This document shows positions 33,658 through 42,910 of a DNA stretch of 42,967 nt, in pieces (positions within the stretch are counted from its first letter, which is position 1; each line of letters starts with the position of its first letter). The notes under the pieces were generated by a model, which had not been told where the DNA came from, did no database searches, and was given only the letters and a program-made list of their open reading frames with translations. Origin of the DNA: Lactobacillus kefiranofaciens (GTDB lineage Bacteria; Bacillota; Bacilli; Lactobacillales; Lactobacillaceae); NCBI RefSeq assembly GCF_900103655.1, contig NZ_FMXC01000018.1:1-42967 (forward strand), read 5' to 3'. The position numbers were made by a program, and so were the translations under genes.

Positions 33658-34740
33658 TTAATCATGCTTATGAAGCAAAGTCTTCTTATGGTCAAAGCGT
33701 TCCATTCCTGCTTCAATCAAGCGGGTAATCAAATCGCTGTACTTAATACCAGCTTCTTCAAACAACTTAGGATACATACTAATGTTGGTAAAGCCAGGTA
33801 AAGCATTAACCTCAGTCAAGACCACCTTGCCACCTGGGGTAAGCATAGAATCGATTCTAGCCATGCCGCTGCATTCAGTTACCTCGTAAACCTTACGAGC
33901 GTTAGTTCTAACAGTGTCAATAATTTCTTGTGGCAAATCAGCTGGAATTTGCAATTTAGAAGTTGAGTTGTCAGCGTACTTATTTTCATAAGTGTAGAAT
34001 GAGCCTTTGGCATTGGTGATTTGACCTACGCCTGCTACAATTGGCTTGTCATTGCCGAGAACCGCGGTTTCTACTTCAGTACCTGGTACGGTTTCTTCAA
34101 CTAAAACCTTGTCGTCATACTTGAATGCTTCTTTTAAAGCTGCTGCATATTCAGCAGCACTAGTGACATGGTTTACACCAACTGAAGAACCCTGGTTGGA
34201 TGGCTTAACGAACATATCGCGACCCAGTTTTTCAGCAACTTTCTCGTAATTAAGTTTATCATTATTCTTGTCGTTATATTCAAAGCGTTTAATTGAAATC
34301 CAATCAGCAACTGGAACACCGACTCTTTGAGCCAGAATTTTGGTGAATTCCTTATCCATGGTTACGGCCGCAGCTAAGACATCATCACCGACAAATGGCT
34401 TATTCATCAACCGGAATAAACCTTGCAAAACGCCATCTTCACCTAAGTTGCCGTGCACGATTGGGAAGAAGACATCAATCTCTGGTAAGTTCGTCAATTC
34501 AATTAAGTTAGAAATATTATTAACCTTATGTGGGTTTTTAACTTGGTAAGCAGGATCTTCTAAAACCTTGAAGCTTTCCTTTTCATCAGCGAAGTAGCCC
34601 TCATTGGTAATCCAAATTGGGTGCACATCGAACTTATCCTTATCGATTGCCTTATAAATGTTACGACCCGAAACGATTGATACTTCATATTCTGATGAAT
34701 TGCCACCAAAAATTAATCCAACTTGTGTTTTTTTAGTCAT
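33658..34740 (-). CDS. ddl: D-alanine--D-alanine ligase
   Basis: A 360-residue ATP-grasp enzyme making the D-Ala-D-Ala terminus of peptidoglycan precursors. Visible motifs are GGNSSEYEVS, HGNLGEDGVLQGLF, FVKPSNQGSSVGV (ATP grasp) and LTEVNALPGFT (metal-binding E/N). The omega-loop reads YTYENKYADN with Tyr at the position that is Phe in D-Ala-D-Lac ligases, so vancomycin-sensitive type wall precursors are predicted. ATG at 34738-34740 with AAGAGG. A TGTGTATAAT promoter element lies near 34774-34783. Confidence 0.93.
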   Translation of the reverse strand: MTKKTQVGLIFGGNSSEYEVSIVSGRNIYKAIDKDKFDVHPIWITNEGYFADEKESFKVLEDPAYQVKNPHKVNNISNLIELTNLPEIDVFFPIVHGNLGEDGVLQGLFRLMNKPFVGDDVLAAAVTMDKEFTKILAQRVGVPVADWISIKRFEYNDKNNDKLNYEKVAEKLGRDMFVKPSNQGSSVGVNHVTSAAEYAAALKEAFKYDDKVLVEETVPGTEVETAVLGNDKPIVAGVGQITNAKGSFYTYENKYADNSTSKLQIPADLPQEIIDTVRTNARKVYEVTECSGMARIDSMLTPGGKVVLTEVNALPGFTNISMYPKLFEEAGIKYSDLITRLIEAGMERFDHKKTLLHKHD

Positions 34741-34891
34741 TGTTTTTTACCTCTTTTAAATGTTCTAAACCTTTATTATACACAAAGAATACCAGAGAAA
34801 CTTAAAATAGTAGAATATTTTTTACTAAAGCCTTTTCACAATGGTTTATAATTAATTAAATAGACTAAGAAACCCTAGAAGGGAGTTTAAA

Positions 34892-36112
34892 ATGCTTCTA
34901 CGGAAATTTTCAATCACTGCTGCCGCATTTCTTTTATTAATGCCTTTGATAGGACAGAATGCTCAAGCAGCTAATTTTAGTACGCAAGAAGTCAATGAGA
35001 TCCATCAATTTCAAAAAAAATACGCTAATCTCAGTCATAAACGTTACACAGAAGCTAATATTTATGCTAAAAAGCCGCATTTAAAAAAGAAATTCAAGGC
35101 CGGAGTATTAAAACCTGCCTACATTCGGACGCAAGTTGATTATATTAATTATTATCGTTCTTTATTTGGTTTAACCAGTGTCAATACAACTAAGACTTCT
35201 AACGTTAATGCGCAAAAAACAGCAGCTGTAATGGCCGCGATTAACGCCAATCCATTTGTTAATCAGCATGGCTTGCCTAATGAAGTAAAACCATCTTTTA
35301 TTTCTAAGTCAACTTGGAAATTGGCTAAATACACAACGGAGACTTCTAACCTAAACTTTAACGTCTCTCATCAGTCAGCTGGCGATGTAATCACCGACCT
35401 AGTAACAGATCATTATAATTTAACTGGTTCAGACACTGGTCACCGCGCCTGGTTGCTCTCTAGCAGATTATCAACCACTGGTATCGGAGCTGCATATGGC
35501 AAGAATGGTTACCGTTACTCTGTCCAAAAAGTTTTGAACGGTAATGACATGTTCCGCGCCGCCAGTCAGCCAATTGTTGCTTATCCGAGCGTACGACTTT
35601 TCCCCGAAGAACTAGCTAAAGGAAAAAATGTCTTATGGTCTCTTTATTTATCCGATCAGAGCTATAACTCAATTCCGGTTATTACAATTAAAGACCTAGA
35701 TACTGGCATTACTACTAACGGCACGCGAGTTAAAAATTACAGTTCAAGTGGCTATGGCCATTTTAAAACGATTATTACCTACTCACCAGGCAATACCAAC
35801 ATTGTTGCTGGTCATGAATACGAGATCAATATTAAGGGCGTTTATAAATATCGCTTCAAGGTTTTCAAACAAGACGGTACTACCGACACAACCCAATATA
35901 TTAAGCCCCAGACCAATACTAATGCTTCTATGAGCAGTCAGACGGCAGTTCAATCACCATTCGTGTTACAAAATAAGCTCTTGCAGGCAACTATCGCCTC
36001 GGAAACAATTATTATCCCCAACGAGACAAACGATTTACTGCATACACTAACTAAGAAGGGTTGGAATCAAAATTATTTCCACAAAACCGTGCGAATTAAG
36101 AAAAAAATCTAA
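34892..36112 (+). CDS. Secreted CAP/SCP-domain protein
   Basis: A 406-residue exported protein. The signal peptide (residues 1-27) ends at AQA-A. The CAP (SCP/PR-1) domain spans about 75-220: TQVDYINYYRSLFGL, AAVMAAINANPF, and the diagnostic GHRAWLLSSRLSTTGIGAAYG. A beta-rich region (240-330) and a basic tail follow; there is no LPXTG. Such proteins are extracellular with unknown biochemistry in lactobacilli, perhaps wall-associated through the basic tail. ATG at 34892 follows AGAAGGGAG; TATAAT lies at 34847-34852. Confidence 0.82.
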   Translation: MLLRKFSITAAAFLLLMPLIGQNAQAANFSTQEVNEIHQFQKKYANLSHKRYTEANIYAKKPHLKKKFKAGVLKPAYIRTQVDYINYYRSLFGLTSVNTTKTSNVNAQKTAAVMAAINANPFVNQHGLPNEVKPSFISKSTWKLAKYTTETSNLNFNVSHQSAGDVITDLVTDHYNLTGSDTGHRAWLLSSRLSTTGIGAAYGKNGYRYSVQKVLNGNDMFRAASQPIVAYPSVRLFPEELAKGKNVLWSLYLSDQSYNSIPVITIKDLDTGITTNGTRVKNYSSSGYGHFKTIITYSPGNTNIVAGHEYEINIKGVYKYRFKVFKQDGTTDTTQYIKPQTNTNASMSSQTAVQSPFVLQNKLLQATIASETIIIPNETNDLLHTLTKKGWNQNYFHKTVRIKKKI

Positions 36113-36115
36113 CGA

Positions 36116-36143
36116 AAAAAGCCAAGCAAACACTTGGCTTTTA
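36116..36143. terminator. Bidirectional terminator between CAP protein and glnQ
   Basis: AAAAGCCAAG pairs with CTTGGCTTTT around CAAACA, with T/A-rich tails on both strands. Confidence 0.85.
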
Positions 36144-36145
36144 TT

Positions 36146-36883
36146 TTATAAAACTTTTGATAAAAAGTCCTTTGCTCTAGGACTAGTTGGATGTTCAAAG
36201 ACTTCTTCCGGCGTGCCTTTTTCTTGTAAGTAGCCATCTGCCATGAACCAAATTTCATCAGCTACTTCTCGTGCAAAACCCATTTCATGAGTAACAATGA
36301 CCATTGTCATTCCGGAATCTGCTAGATCCTGCATCGTTTTCAGAACTTCACCGACCATTTCCGGGTCTAAAGCACTAGTCGGTTCATCAAAAAGCATAAC
36401 TTCTGGATCCATGGCTAAAGCACGAGCAATCGCTACCCGTTGCTGCTGTCCACCAGACAAGCTGGCCGGAAACTGTTGCGCACGATCAGCTAACCCTACT
36501 TTTTCAAGCAAAGCCAAGCCCTTTTGCTCGGCTTCCTGATCACTAATTCCTTTAACCTTCATAGGTGCTAACTTAATATTTTCAATGACGTTCATATTAG
36601 GAAAAAGGTTGAAGCTTTGAAACACCATGCCCATTTTCTCACGTAATTGATCCAGTTCTTTGCCGTCCTTTAGACTAGCTAGATCCGTACCATCGAACAT
36701 TATCTTTCCAGCAGTAGGATGCTCCAATACGTTGAGGCAACGCAAAAATGTACTCTTGCCTGATCCTGATGGACCAATGATACAAATTACTTGGCCCTTT
36801 TCTACTGAAGCTGAAATATCTTTTAGGACTTCATTTTCGCCAAAAGTCTTTTTTAAATGTTGAATATCAAGCATATTAGTCAT
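36146..36883 (-). CDS. glnQ: Polar amino-acid ABC transporter ATPase
   Basis: A 245-residue ATPase with Walker [10 protein letters not shown] (about 34-42), signature [15 protein letters not shown], Walker [13 protein letters not shown] and switch His in VTHEMGFA. It belongs to the PAAT (glutamine/polar amino acid) group and powers the adjacent fused binding-protein/permease. ATG at 36881-36883 overlaps the upstream stop by 8 nt. Exact substrate (Gln, Glu, His or Arg) is not decided by sequence. Confidence 0.92.
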   Translation of the reverse strand: MTNMLDIQHLKKTFGENEVLKDISASVEKGQVICIIGPSGSGKSTFLRCLNVLEHPTAGKIMFDGTDLASLKDGKELDQLREKMGMVFQSFNLFPNMNVIENIKLAPMKVKGISDQEAEQKGLALLEKVGLADRAQQFPASLSGGQQQRVAIARALAMDPEVMLFDEPTSALDPEMVGEVLKTMQDLADSGMTMVIVTHEMGFAREVADEIWFMADGYLQEKGTPEEVFEHPTSPRAKDFLSKVL

Positions 36884-38363
36884 TATGTTTCATCCGTCTT
36901 TCCAAGTAATTAAGCAATCTAGTTAAAGTAAAGGTCATAATGAAGTAAATAATCATGGCAATGAATAATGGCAATACGCCACGATAAGTTGATGTCTGAA
37001 TCAATTCGGTTTGGTACATCAATTCAGTTACCCCAATTACTGAGACCAATGAACTATCCTTTAATAAAGTAATAAATTCATTGTCCAAAGCTGGCCAGAT
37101 ATTCTTTAAAGCCTGGGGAATAATAACATAACGGTAAGCCTTTGCCTGACTTAATCCTAATGATCTTGCGGCCTCAGTTTGTCCTTTAGCCACAGATGCA
37201 ATCCCGGAACGAATATCTTCAGCCACATAGGCACCGGAATTGAGCCCAATCGCAATAATTCCGGCTACCAAAGCTGATAAATTAGAAATTAAAACACCAA
37301 CCCCGAAGTAGACGAATAAAATTTGTACCATTTGCGGCGTACCACGAATAAACTCAATGTAGCAAACTGCAATCCAATGCAAAAGCTTGTTATTGGACAA
37401 ACGCATTAGTGCTAAGAGCATTCCTAATATAATACCGATCAAAACCGAAAAGACGGTAATGACAATAGTATAACCGACGCCTTTAACAAAATATGGCGCA
37501 TATTTGGCCATCGTGTTAGTCTTTTGAGCCGTCTTCATATATTTAGCAGCTTCTGGTAAATACTTTTTGTTAATCAGATTTTGCTTTTCAACCCGGTTAA
37601 CGGTTTTATTCACTGCCTTAACTAAATCAGGTTGTCCCTTAGCGATGGCAACAGCGTTACCTGCTTGTGCTTCACGCAAATCGCTTCTAACTGCCATTAA
37701 ACTATTATCGTTTTGCGCATAAGACTTCGCTGTCAGTTCTTCCATAACCACGCCAGACATCTTGCCAGACTTTAAGGCTAAAACTAGGTTGTTGATCTTG
37801 CCTAAGCCCTTAACTTTGGACTTCTTCATTTGGGATTGGATCAATTGGTATTGAATACTACCAGTTTGAGCACCAACTGTCTGTCCAGCAAAATCCTTGC
37901 CTTTTTTATATTTGGTTTGATCACGCTTATTAATTAAGAAGTATTCGCCACTTGGCTTATAGTAAATTCTAGAGAAATCTACGCTCTTTTTTCTTTCAGG
38001 ATTAGGCGTCATCGCAGAGATAACCATATCAACTTTTCCCGTTTCAAGAGCGACTAAAAGCGAGTCAAAGCTCATGTTTTTAATAACTAGCTTAGCATGC
38101 AGGTCTTTGGCAATATCCTTAGCCAATTCAATATCTACTCCGACATACTTGGTCTTGCCATTAACACTAGTAGTAAATTCAAGTGGAGGATAATCGGCTG
38201 ATGTCCCCACCACTAACTCTTTCGATTGCTTAATCTTTTTCATCACTGTGCCGTCTGCTACTTTCTTAGTAGAAGCGGCCTTAACTGGTTGATTAAACAA
38301 AAAAAGAGTTGAAATTAGTGTCATAAAAGCAAGAAATAGATTGATAATCTTTGCTTTTTTCAT
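36876..38363 (-). CDS. glnP: Fused substrate-binding protein and permease, polar amino-acid ABC transporter
   Basis: A 495-residue fusion. A signal peptide or anchor (1-29, ending KAAS) precedes a type II binding domain (about 42-275; [25 protein letters not shown]). A permease domain follows (about 288-490) with five helices, the [11 protein letters not shown] motif and the [15 protein letters not shown] coupling loop. Two copies dimerise and displace separate binding proteins, as in lactococcal GlnPQ, although this one has a single binding domain. ATG at 38361-38363. A strong promoter lies about 85 bp upstream, with a 28-bp tandem repeat between. Confidence 0.92.
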   Translation of the reverse strand: MKKAKIINLFLAFMTLISTLFLFNQPVKAASTKKVADGTVMKKIKQSKELVVGTSADYPPLEFTTSVNGKTKYVGVDIELAKDIAKDLHAKLVIKNMSFDSLLVALETGKVDMVISAMTPNPERKKSVDFSRIYYKPSGEYFLINKRDQTKYKKGKDFAGQTVGAQTGSIQYQLIQSQMKKSKVKGLGKINNLVLALKSGKMSGVVMEELTAKSYAQNDNSLMAVRSDLREAQAGNAVAIAKGQPDLVKAVNKTVNRVEKQNLINKKYLPEAAKYMKTAQKTNTMAKYAPYFVKGVGYTIVITVFSVLIGIILGMLLALMRLSNNKLLHWIAVCYIEFIRGTPQMVQILFVYFGVGVLISNLSALVAGIIAIGLNSGAYVAEDIRSGIASVAKGQTEAARSLGLSQAKAYRYVIIPQALKNIWPALDNEFITLLKDSSLVSVIGVTELMYQTELIQTSTYRGVLPLFIAMIIYFIMTFTLTRLLNYLERRMKHND

Positions 38364-38396
38364 AAAGTTCGCCTAACTCTTTCGTTAAATGTGTCT

Positions 38397-38452
38397 AAAT
38401 TTTTATTAATTATTTTTAATTATTAAATTTTTATTAATTATTTTTAATTATA
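38397..38452. repeat. 28-bp tandem repeat in the glnPQ leader
   Basis: AT-rich units at 38397-38424 and 38425-38452 differ only in the last base. The array covers the -10 and the first transcribed bases. Each unit contains TTAATTATTTTTAATTA, which could bend DNA or duplicate a site. Confidence 0.8.
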
Positions 38453-38475
38453 AAGAATGAATTCAATTTATGCAA
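38447..38475 (-). promoter_or_regulatory. Sigma-A promoter of glnPQ
   Basis: TTGCAT (38470-38475) and TATAAT (38447-38452) with a 17-bp spacer on the minus strand. Confidence 0.75.
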
Positions 38476-38479
38476 GCTA

Positions 38480-38512
38480 TAAAAATAGTGAGTAAAGAAT
38501 TTCTCTACTCAC
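38480..38512 (-). terminator. Terminator of the TetR-membrane protein operon
   Basis: GTGAGTA pairs with TACTCAC, followed by TATTTTTATA on the minus strand. It sits directly upstream of the glnPQ promoter. Confidence 0.75.
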
Positions 38513-38518
38513 TTTTTC

Positions 38519-39343
38519 TTATTTAGCTGATGTAGCTTGCCATGGAATCGCACAAATTATATAGATAATTACACCAGCAATTACATATTCTAAGAAGACG
38601 CTGCTGCTAATTTCTAGCAAAAAGCCAAATTCAACATTATCTACGTCGAAAATCACTGGAACCAGGGCCAATAATCCAGAAATTAAAATTAGCCAAAAGC
38701 CAGCCCACATCCCCGCTGCTGCAATATCGTGAATCAGCAGACGCAAGTTTGTTTTGGAACGCATGTCATTAATCAATGAGAACAACGAAATAATCGTTAC
38801 GATGACAATAATAATATTCACCATCAGCAACAAACCAGCAATATTGGCACCTAATGTAACCACATTTAAGTTAAAAGCTTTAATAATTGCATATGGTGCG
38901 CTACTGCCTTGCTTTTTCAATTTGCGATTGATAATCTGCGCGCCCGTTGACGAGCCCTTATCAATACCTTGATCAATGTCATTTAAAATCTGCTGAGCCA
39001 AACTTAAATTGCTAACTTTAAACCAGTGAATCCCCAGCGCATAATCAATCATTCGGTCGGCAATCGGTTCCGTTTGCGCTTCTGCCAGCAGATTAGCATT
39101 ATCCTCGCTGCGCGCATTAACCAGATCGGCTAAATTATCAAAATTTTTATTCACTTGACGGACGATTACGGCTCGATTGTAACTTGTTCGAATCTGTCCC
39201 TTCATAAAATGCGGATTCAAAAAAGTGGCTGTAATCAAACTCAAGGCTGCTGTCAAAAAGATCACAAATGCCAGTATCCGTTTATACTGAGCATTCTGTT
39301 CGGATCCCATTCGGCGCAAATCGGCTCTTCTGCCTTCCACCAT
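38519..39343 (-). CDS. Four-helix membrane protein, unknown, TetR-linked
   Basis: A 274-residue protein with one N-terminal helix (24-44), a probable extracellular helical domain (45-165) and three helices near 172-198, 215-238 and 248-268. No catalytic motif is seen and I do not recognise a family. ATG at 39341-39343 follows AAAGGGG. It starts 12 nt after the TetR gene, so the regulator probably controls its own operon including this protein; an export or envelope-stress role is conceivable but unsupported. Confidence 0.7.
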   Translation of the reverse strand: MVEGRRADLRRMGSEQNAQYKRILAFVIFLTAALSLITATFLNPHFMKGQIRTSYNRAVIVRQVNKNFDNLADLVNARSEDNANLLAEAQTEPIADRMIDYALGIHWFKVSNLSLAQQILNDIDQGIDKGSSTGAQIINRKLKKQGSSAPYAIIKAFNLNVVTLGANIAGLLLMVNIIIVIVTIISLFSLINDMRSKTNLRLLIHDIAAAGMWAGFWLILISGLLALVPVIFDVDNVEFGFLLEISSSVFLEYVIAGVIIYIICAIPWQATSAK

Positions 39344-39355
39344 GACGATTCCCCT

Positions 39356-40039
39356 TTAGCTGAAAATTTCTTTTCCTTCATCGAACATCGTATCAATTGC
39401 ACGGTGAACGACTTCCATATCAGCTGATTCGATAATTTCATGTCCTTCCTTCAAAGCTTGATCGATCTCATCTGAAGAACAATGCAAGAAACTAAACATC
39501 AGTGCACTTGTGGCATAATCCGCCAAGGCTTCTGCTGATAAATGATGCTTCTTACGATCGTGGTACAAACGACCAATACCACTTGTAACAAAGGCAATCC
39601 CAATTTCCAACTCATTTTCGTCAATATCAATGCCATCAAACAAATGATTTTCTTTAATCCAATCATTAAGCATTATATCCCAATTATCTAGAGTTGCATT
39701 GCTGACAAAGGCTTCAGAAATAATTCGATCTAGCCCTTCATCATGCATCCCCAAAATCGCAATCGTGTAAATAAATGCCTTCGTTCTAGCATAAGGGACA
39801 TTGCTGTTAGCCATGTCATAATTATTGACTTGTTGACCTAAAGTATTAAAAAGATTACGGATAATGTCATTAGTCAATTTGGCTTTATGCGGATAGTATG
39901 ATTGTAGAAGCGACTTTGAAATGCCTGATTTTTCCGCAATCATTTGCAAAGAAACATTATCCATTCCATTCTCTCTAATCAGATGAAAAGTATTGCCCAG
40001 AATAACTCTTCGTCTCTTCATGTTTTTCCGTCGTGCCAT
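39356..40039 (-). CDS. TetR/AcrR-family transcriptional regulator
   Basis: About 228 residues. The N-terminal TetR HTH spans about 10-58 (LQMIAEKSGISKSLLQSYYP), followed by an all-helical ligand-binding domain. The ATG at 40037-40039 (MARRKNMKRRR) has GAGGAATAAC upstream; the frame is open further but lacks another ribosome site. It heads a two-gene operon with a membrane protein, the usual layout for a local repressor. Confidence 0.82.
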   Translation of the reverse strand: MARRKNMKRRRVILGNTFHLIRENGMDNVSLQMIAEKSGISKSLLQSYYPHKAKLTNDIIRNLFNTLGQQVNNYDMANSNVPYARTKAFIYTIAILGMHDEGLDRIISEAFVSNATLDNWDIMLNDWIKENHLFDGIDIDENELEIGIAFVTSGIGRLYHDRKKHHLSAEALADYATSALMFSFLHCSSDEIDQALKEGHEIIESADMEVVHRAIDTMFDEGKEIFS

Positions 40040-40131
40040 TGTTATTCCTCTAACTTTCTTTGTCTTTCTATACAATACATGTCAATTATATCAATCATTG
40101 CTATTTATACATAGTTTTATGATTCATTAAC

Positions 40132-40162
40132 AAAAAATAATCCTCAATTTAATGAGGATTAT
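40132..40162 (-). terminator. Terminator of prs
   Basis: ATAATCCTCA pairs with TGAGGATTAT (perfect 10 bp), followed by TTTTTTG on the minus strand. Confidence 0.85.
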
Positions 40163-40186
40163 CATATATCAACTGTTAGATAGATT

Positions 40187-41173
40187 TTACTTTAAACGAT
40201 TTTGTTCGTCAAAGATTTGGTGAATTGAACGATCATTGTAAACGTAATCGATCCCGCGAGCCAAAAGTTGATCAACAGAAATACGAACCATTCTGTCTGG
40301 GTAACGGTTATGCTTAATAGTATCAGTTACCACAATTTGTTCAATTGGCAATTCATTCAATACTTCAGTTGCATTCTTAGAAAGAAGTGCATGAGTTGCA
40401 GCAACGTAAACCTTTTTAGCACCTGCTGCCATCACTGACTTAGTTGAAGATGAAATACGTGAACCAGTATCAATTAAATCATCAACAATGATACACTTCT
40501 TATCCTTAACATCCCCGATCATATCATGAACTTCTGTATCATAGCGTGCCCCTCTTTGGTCAACAATAGCAATTGTAGCATTGAAGTATTGACCAAAGTT
40601 ACGAGCAAGCTTGGCACCTGAGTGGTCAGGTGAAACAACTACGATATCATCGTCTTCCTTAGTAGCAATACCATTATCTAAGAAGTATTGACCTAAAAGT
40701 GGGATTGCGTGCAAGTGATCTACAGGAATGTTGTAGAAGCCTTGAATTTGTGAAGCATGCAAGTCAACTGTAATTAAACGATCCATGCCAGTTAATTGAA
40801 GTAAGTTAGCAACTAGCTTAGCAGTGATTGGTTCACGTGAACCAGTCTTAGTGTCTGAACGTGAATATGCTAAGTATGGCACAACCACATTAATAGCATG
40901 AGCAGAAGCACGGTGAAGTGCATCTAAAACGATTTCTAGTTCCATGAAGTTTTCGTTAACTGGATCTTGAATAGATTGAATAACGAAAACATCGCAACCT
41001 CTGACACTTTCACCAATATTAACTTGAATTTCGCCATCGCTGAAGTGATGGACTGCAGTTTCAATTAATGGTTGGTGCAAAATTGAAGCAATTTTTTCAT
41101 TTAATGCTGGGTTACCGCCTAACCCAATTACCTTCATTGGATGTAATAACTTATGAAGCTCTTCTTTATCCAT
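40187..41173 (-). CDS. prs: Ribose-phosphate pyrophosphokinase
   Basis: A 328-residue enzyme that makes PRPP from ribose-5-P and ATP for nucleotide, His and Trp synthesis. The HFSDGEIQVNI flag region, ATP-binding VDLHASQIQGFY (PRPP synthase signature) and PRPP loop KCIIVDDLIDTG are intact. ATG at 41171-41173 with AGAGAGG upstream and a TATATAAT element near 41210. Lactobacilli often carry two prs genes; this one is full length and looks active. Confidence 0.95.
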   Translation of the reverse strand: MDKEELHKLLHPMKVIGLGGNPALNEKIASILHQPLIETAVHHFSDGEIQVNIGESVRGCDVFVIQSIQDPVNENFMELEIVLDALHRASAHAINVVVPYLAYSRSDTKTGSREPITAKLVANLLQLTGMDRLITVDLHASQIQGFYNIPVDHLHAIPLLGQYFLDNGIATKEDDDIVVVSPDHSGAKLARNFGQYFNATIAIVDQRGARYDTEVHDMIGDVKDKKCIIVDDLIDTGSRISSSTKSVMAAGAKKVYVAATHALLSKNATEVLNELPIEQIVVTDTIKHNRYPDRMVRISVDQLLARGIDYVYNDRSIHQIFDEQNRLK

Positions 41174-41217
41174 AGCTACCTCTCTTGAGCAAAAATCATA
41201 TACAAATTCATTATATA

Positions 41218-41250
41218 CGAAAAAACACCTCTTATAAATAAAAGAGATGC
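41218..41250 (-). terminator. Weak terminator of the broken ATP-binding gene
   Basis: CATCTCTT pairs with AAGAGGTG with one C-A mismatch, followed by TTTTTTCG on the minus strand, after the 41269 stop codon. Confidence 0.45.
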
Positions 41251-41268
41251 TTCTTTATTCAAGAAATT

Positions 41269-41585
41269 CTATTTTGATTGTTGATATTTGGTTCCACGTC
41301 CATTACCAACTTTGACAACATAACCTAGTTGAATTAGTTCATCAAGTAACTTTAGAACTTTGTTTTTACTAAAATCAGTCTGTTTACTAATATTAGAGCT
41401 TGATAATGATCCAGTCTGTAGCACTGTATAGATTTCACTAGCATCTGGTGAAACACCCTGAAGTTCTTTTTTAATTACCGGTAAAACAATCTTGATTGAA
41501 TTTTCAAAAATTAAAAACTGGGGCTGAATTTTACTTTCAGCATACGCTGCACGAATTCTTTGAATTCCTGTACCAAATTGTTCAA
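41269..41585 (-). pseudogene. 3' fragment of an AlbA/Schlafen-type ATP-binding regulator
   Basis: About 105 codons without a start end at TAG (41269-41271). The sequence LEQFGTGIQRIRAAYAES, then SIKIVLPVIKK, matches the GHKL-like end (HATPase_c_4) of AlbA_2/ATP-binding regulators. It is followed by a winged HTH (SLSSSNISKQTDFSKNKVLK). The 5' part is replaced at about 41585 by the right end of the IS605-type element, so the gene is interrupted. The other part should lie beyond the element, outside the window. Confidence 0.7.
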
Positions 41586-41767
41586 GTCAACTACCCCAGA
41601 ATAAATTCTGGGGCTTGGTGGCTCGTTAGCTTGCGCTAACCAGAACACCAACTTGCTTAGATACGGGCTGGGCTTATCACTAATATTCTTATGACTATTA
41701 GTGATAGAGGTCGCCTAATTACCAAAGCCTTTTTAGTCCACGAGTTGCTAACGGACTTCCAACCTTT
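41586..41767 (-). ncRNA. Candidate omega-RNA (reRNA) scaffold of TnpB
   Basis: The 180 nt between the tnpB stop and the element's right end fold into several hairpins: 41675-41684 with 41697-41706, 41625-41630 with 41635-41640, and 41594-41602 with 41605-41613. In IS605 systems this 3' region is processed into the guide RNA, whose guide is the flank just past the right end. Here that flank reads TTGAACAATTTGGTAC. Confidence 0.55.
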
Positions 41768-42910
41768 TTAAGTGGCTTGTTTTTTAGGATTCTGCCAACT
41801 GCCTAATCCTTTTTGAAGGATGTTTACCGCCGCATTCCAATCACGAATATGGTAAGTATGACAAATTGGACATGTCCATTCACGGTCTTTTAGTTTTAAT
41901 TTCTTATAGCCATTATGTCCCATGATTGTGCCACAAGCATGACAGCGTTGAGTCGTGTACTTAGGGTCAATAGTAATGAACTCTTTACCGTATAGCCTGC
42001 CTTTATAGGCAAGCATGTTAAGAAACTTGCGCCAGCCAACATCAGAGATCGCTTGGGACAAGGCATGATTCTTTAACAGGTTCTTGCTTCTTAGCTCCTC
42101 GGCAACTACTAAATCGTGGTTTTTGATTAATGCAGTTGAGAGGACCTGCAAGAAGTCTTCACGCTGTCTGCGAATCCTGTCGTGCAGTTTAGCGACTATT
42201 AGGCGCTGCTTTTGATAGTTCTTTGCCGTCCGCAAATTGCGCCTTGCTTTCTTAGCCCGTCTTTGTCTGCGAGAGAGTACTCGTTGGGCGTGGGCGAGCT
42301 TCTTTTCAGCTTGGCGGTAGAAGTGCGGATTAGCGACCATGGCACCATTAGAATTGGTCAAGAAGTTGTCTAAATTAAGATCAATGCCGATTTGATTCTG
42401 TGTTTTGGGCAGCTCTTTAACAAAAGCTAAATCGCTGCCTGACTGCATTGACAAATAGAATTGATCTTCAGCGGTCTTTTTAAGCGTCACTGTTCCGATT
42501 CTAGTTGGAATGTGCTTAAACAAACGCTCTTTAATTAGCTTTCTCAAGCCAGCAATGCGGACAACACCCAGCTTAGGCAATTTAACGTGCTTAGCGTCAA
42601 TAAATTTAGCTGTCCCATTATTTAGATAAGCTTCATCCTGCTTAATGTATTGACAGTTGGTCTGATAAGCCCAATCACTGCGTTTCTTGTGGAAAGTCGG
42701 GATTCCATACCCGATTTTGCGATAGTTATTCCAAGCCTTATGATAGTTCTGAATGGCATTGGCCAGCGCCAGACTGTCAATTTCTTTGATGCGTAAGAAA
42801 CTATAAGCATCGCGAATATTCTTAGGCTTAGCCAATAGCTCATTATTAGCGACTACTGTTTCTGCCAGCTTTGTTTCATAGCGATTGAGAATAGAAAAAG
42901 CAAATGGCAT
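41768..42910 (-). CDS. tnpB: TnpB, RNA-guided nuclease of an IS605-type element
   Basis: 380 residues from the first ATG; the frame stays open to the window edge, so the N-terminus may lie beyond it. RuvC catalytic residues are present: D177 (GIDLNLDN), E271 (VVAEEL) and D357 (IRDWNAAVNIL). The zinc-finger cysteines 323, 326, 347 and 350 (CHACG, CPIC) are intact. TnpB cuts DNA guided by the omega-RNA from the element's right end and so keeps the element at its site. The N-terminal wedge is incomplete in this window, where the segment MPFAFSILNRYE matches the RFVFN-type helix of other TnpBs. Confidence 0.88.
   Translation of the reverse strand: MPFAFSILNRYETKLAETVVANNELLAKPKNIRDAYSFLRIKEIDSLALANAIQNYHKAWNNYRKIGYGIPTFHKKRSDWAYQTNCQYIKQDEAYLNNGTAKFIDAKHVKLPKLGVVRIAGLRKLIKERLFKHIPTRIGTVTLKKTAEDQFYLSMQSGSDLAFVKELPKTQNQIGIDLNLDNFLTNSNGAMVANPHFYRQAEKKLAHAQRVLSRRQRRAKKARRNLRTAKNYQKQRLIVAKLHDRIRRQREDFLQVLSTALIKNHDLVVAEELRSKNLLKNHALSQAISDVGWRKFLNMLAYKGRLYGKEFITIDPKYTTQRCHACGTIMGHNGYKKLKLKDREWTCPICHTYHIRDWNAAVNILQKGLGSWQNPKKQAT

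Noticed and set aside
33658-34740. Vancomycin-resistance type D-Ala-D-Lac ligase
   Set aside because: The active-site loop has Tyr (NKY), not Phe, which fits an ordinary D-Ala-D-Ala ligase.
36297-36863. Plus-strand frames opposite glnQ
   Set aside because: Mirror frames of a conserved ATPase gene with no start signals.
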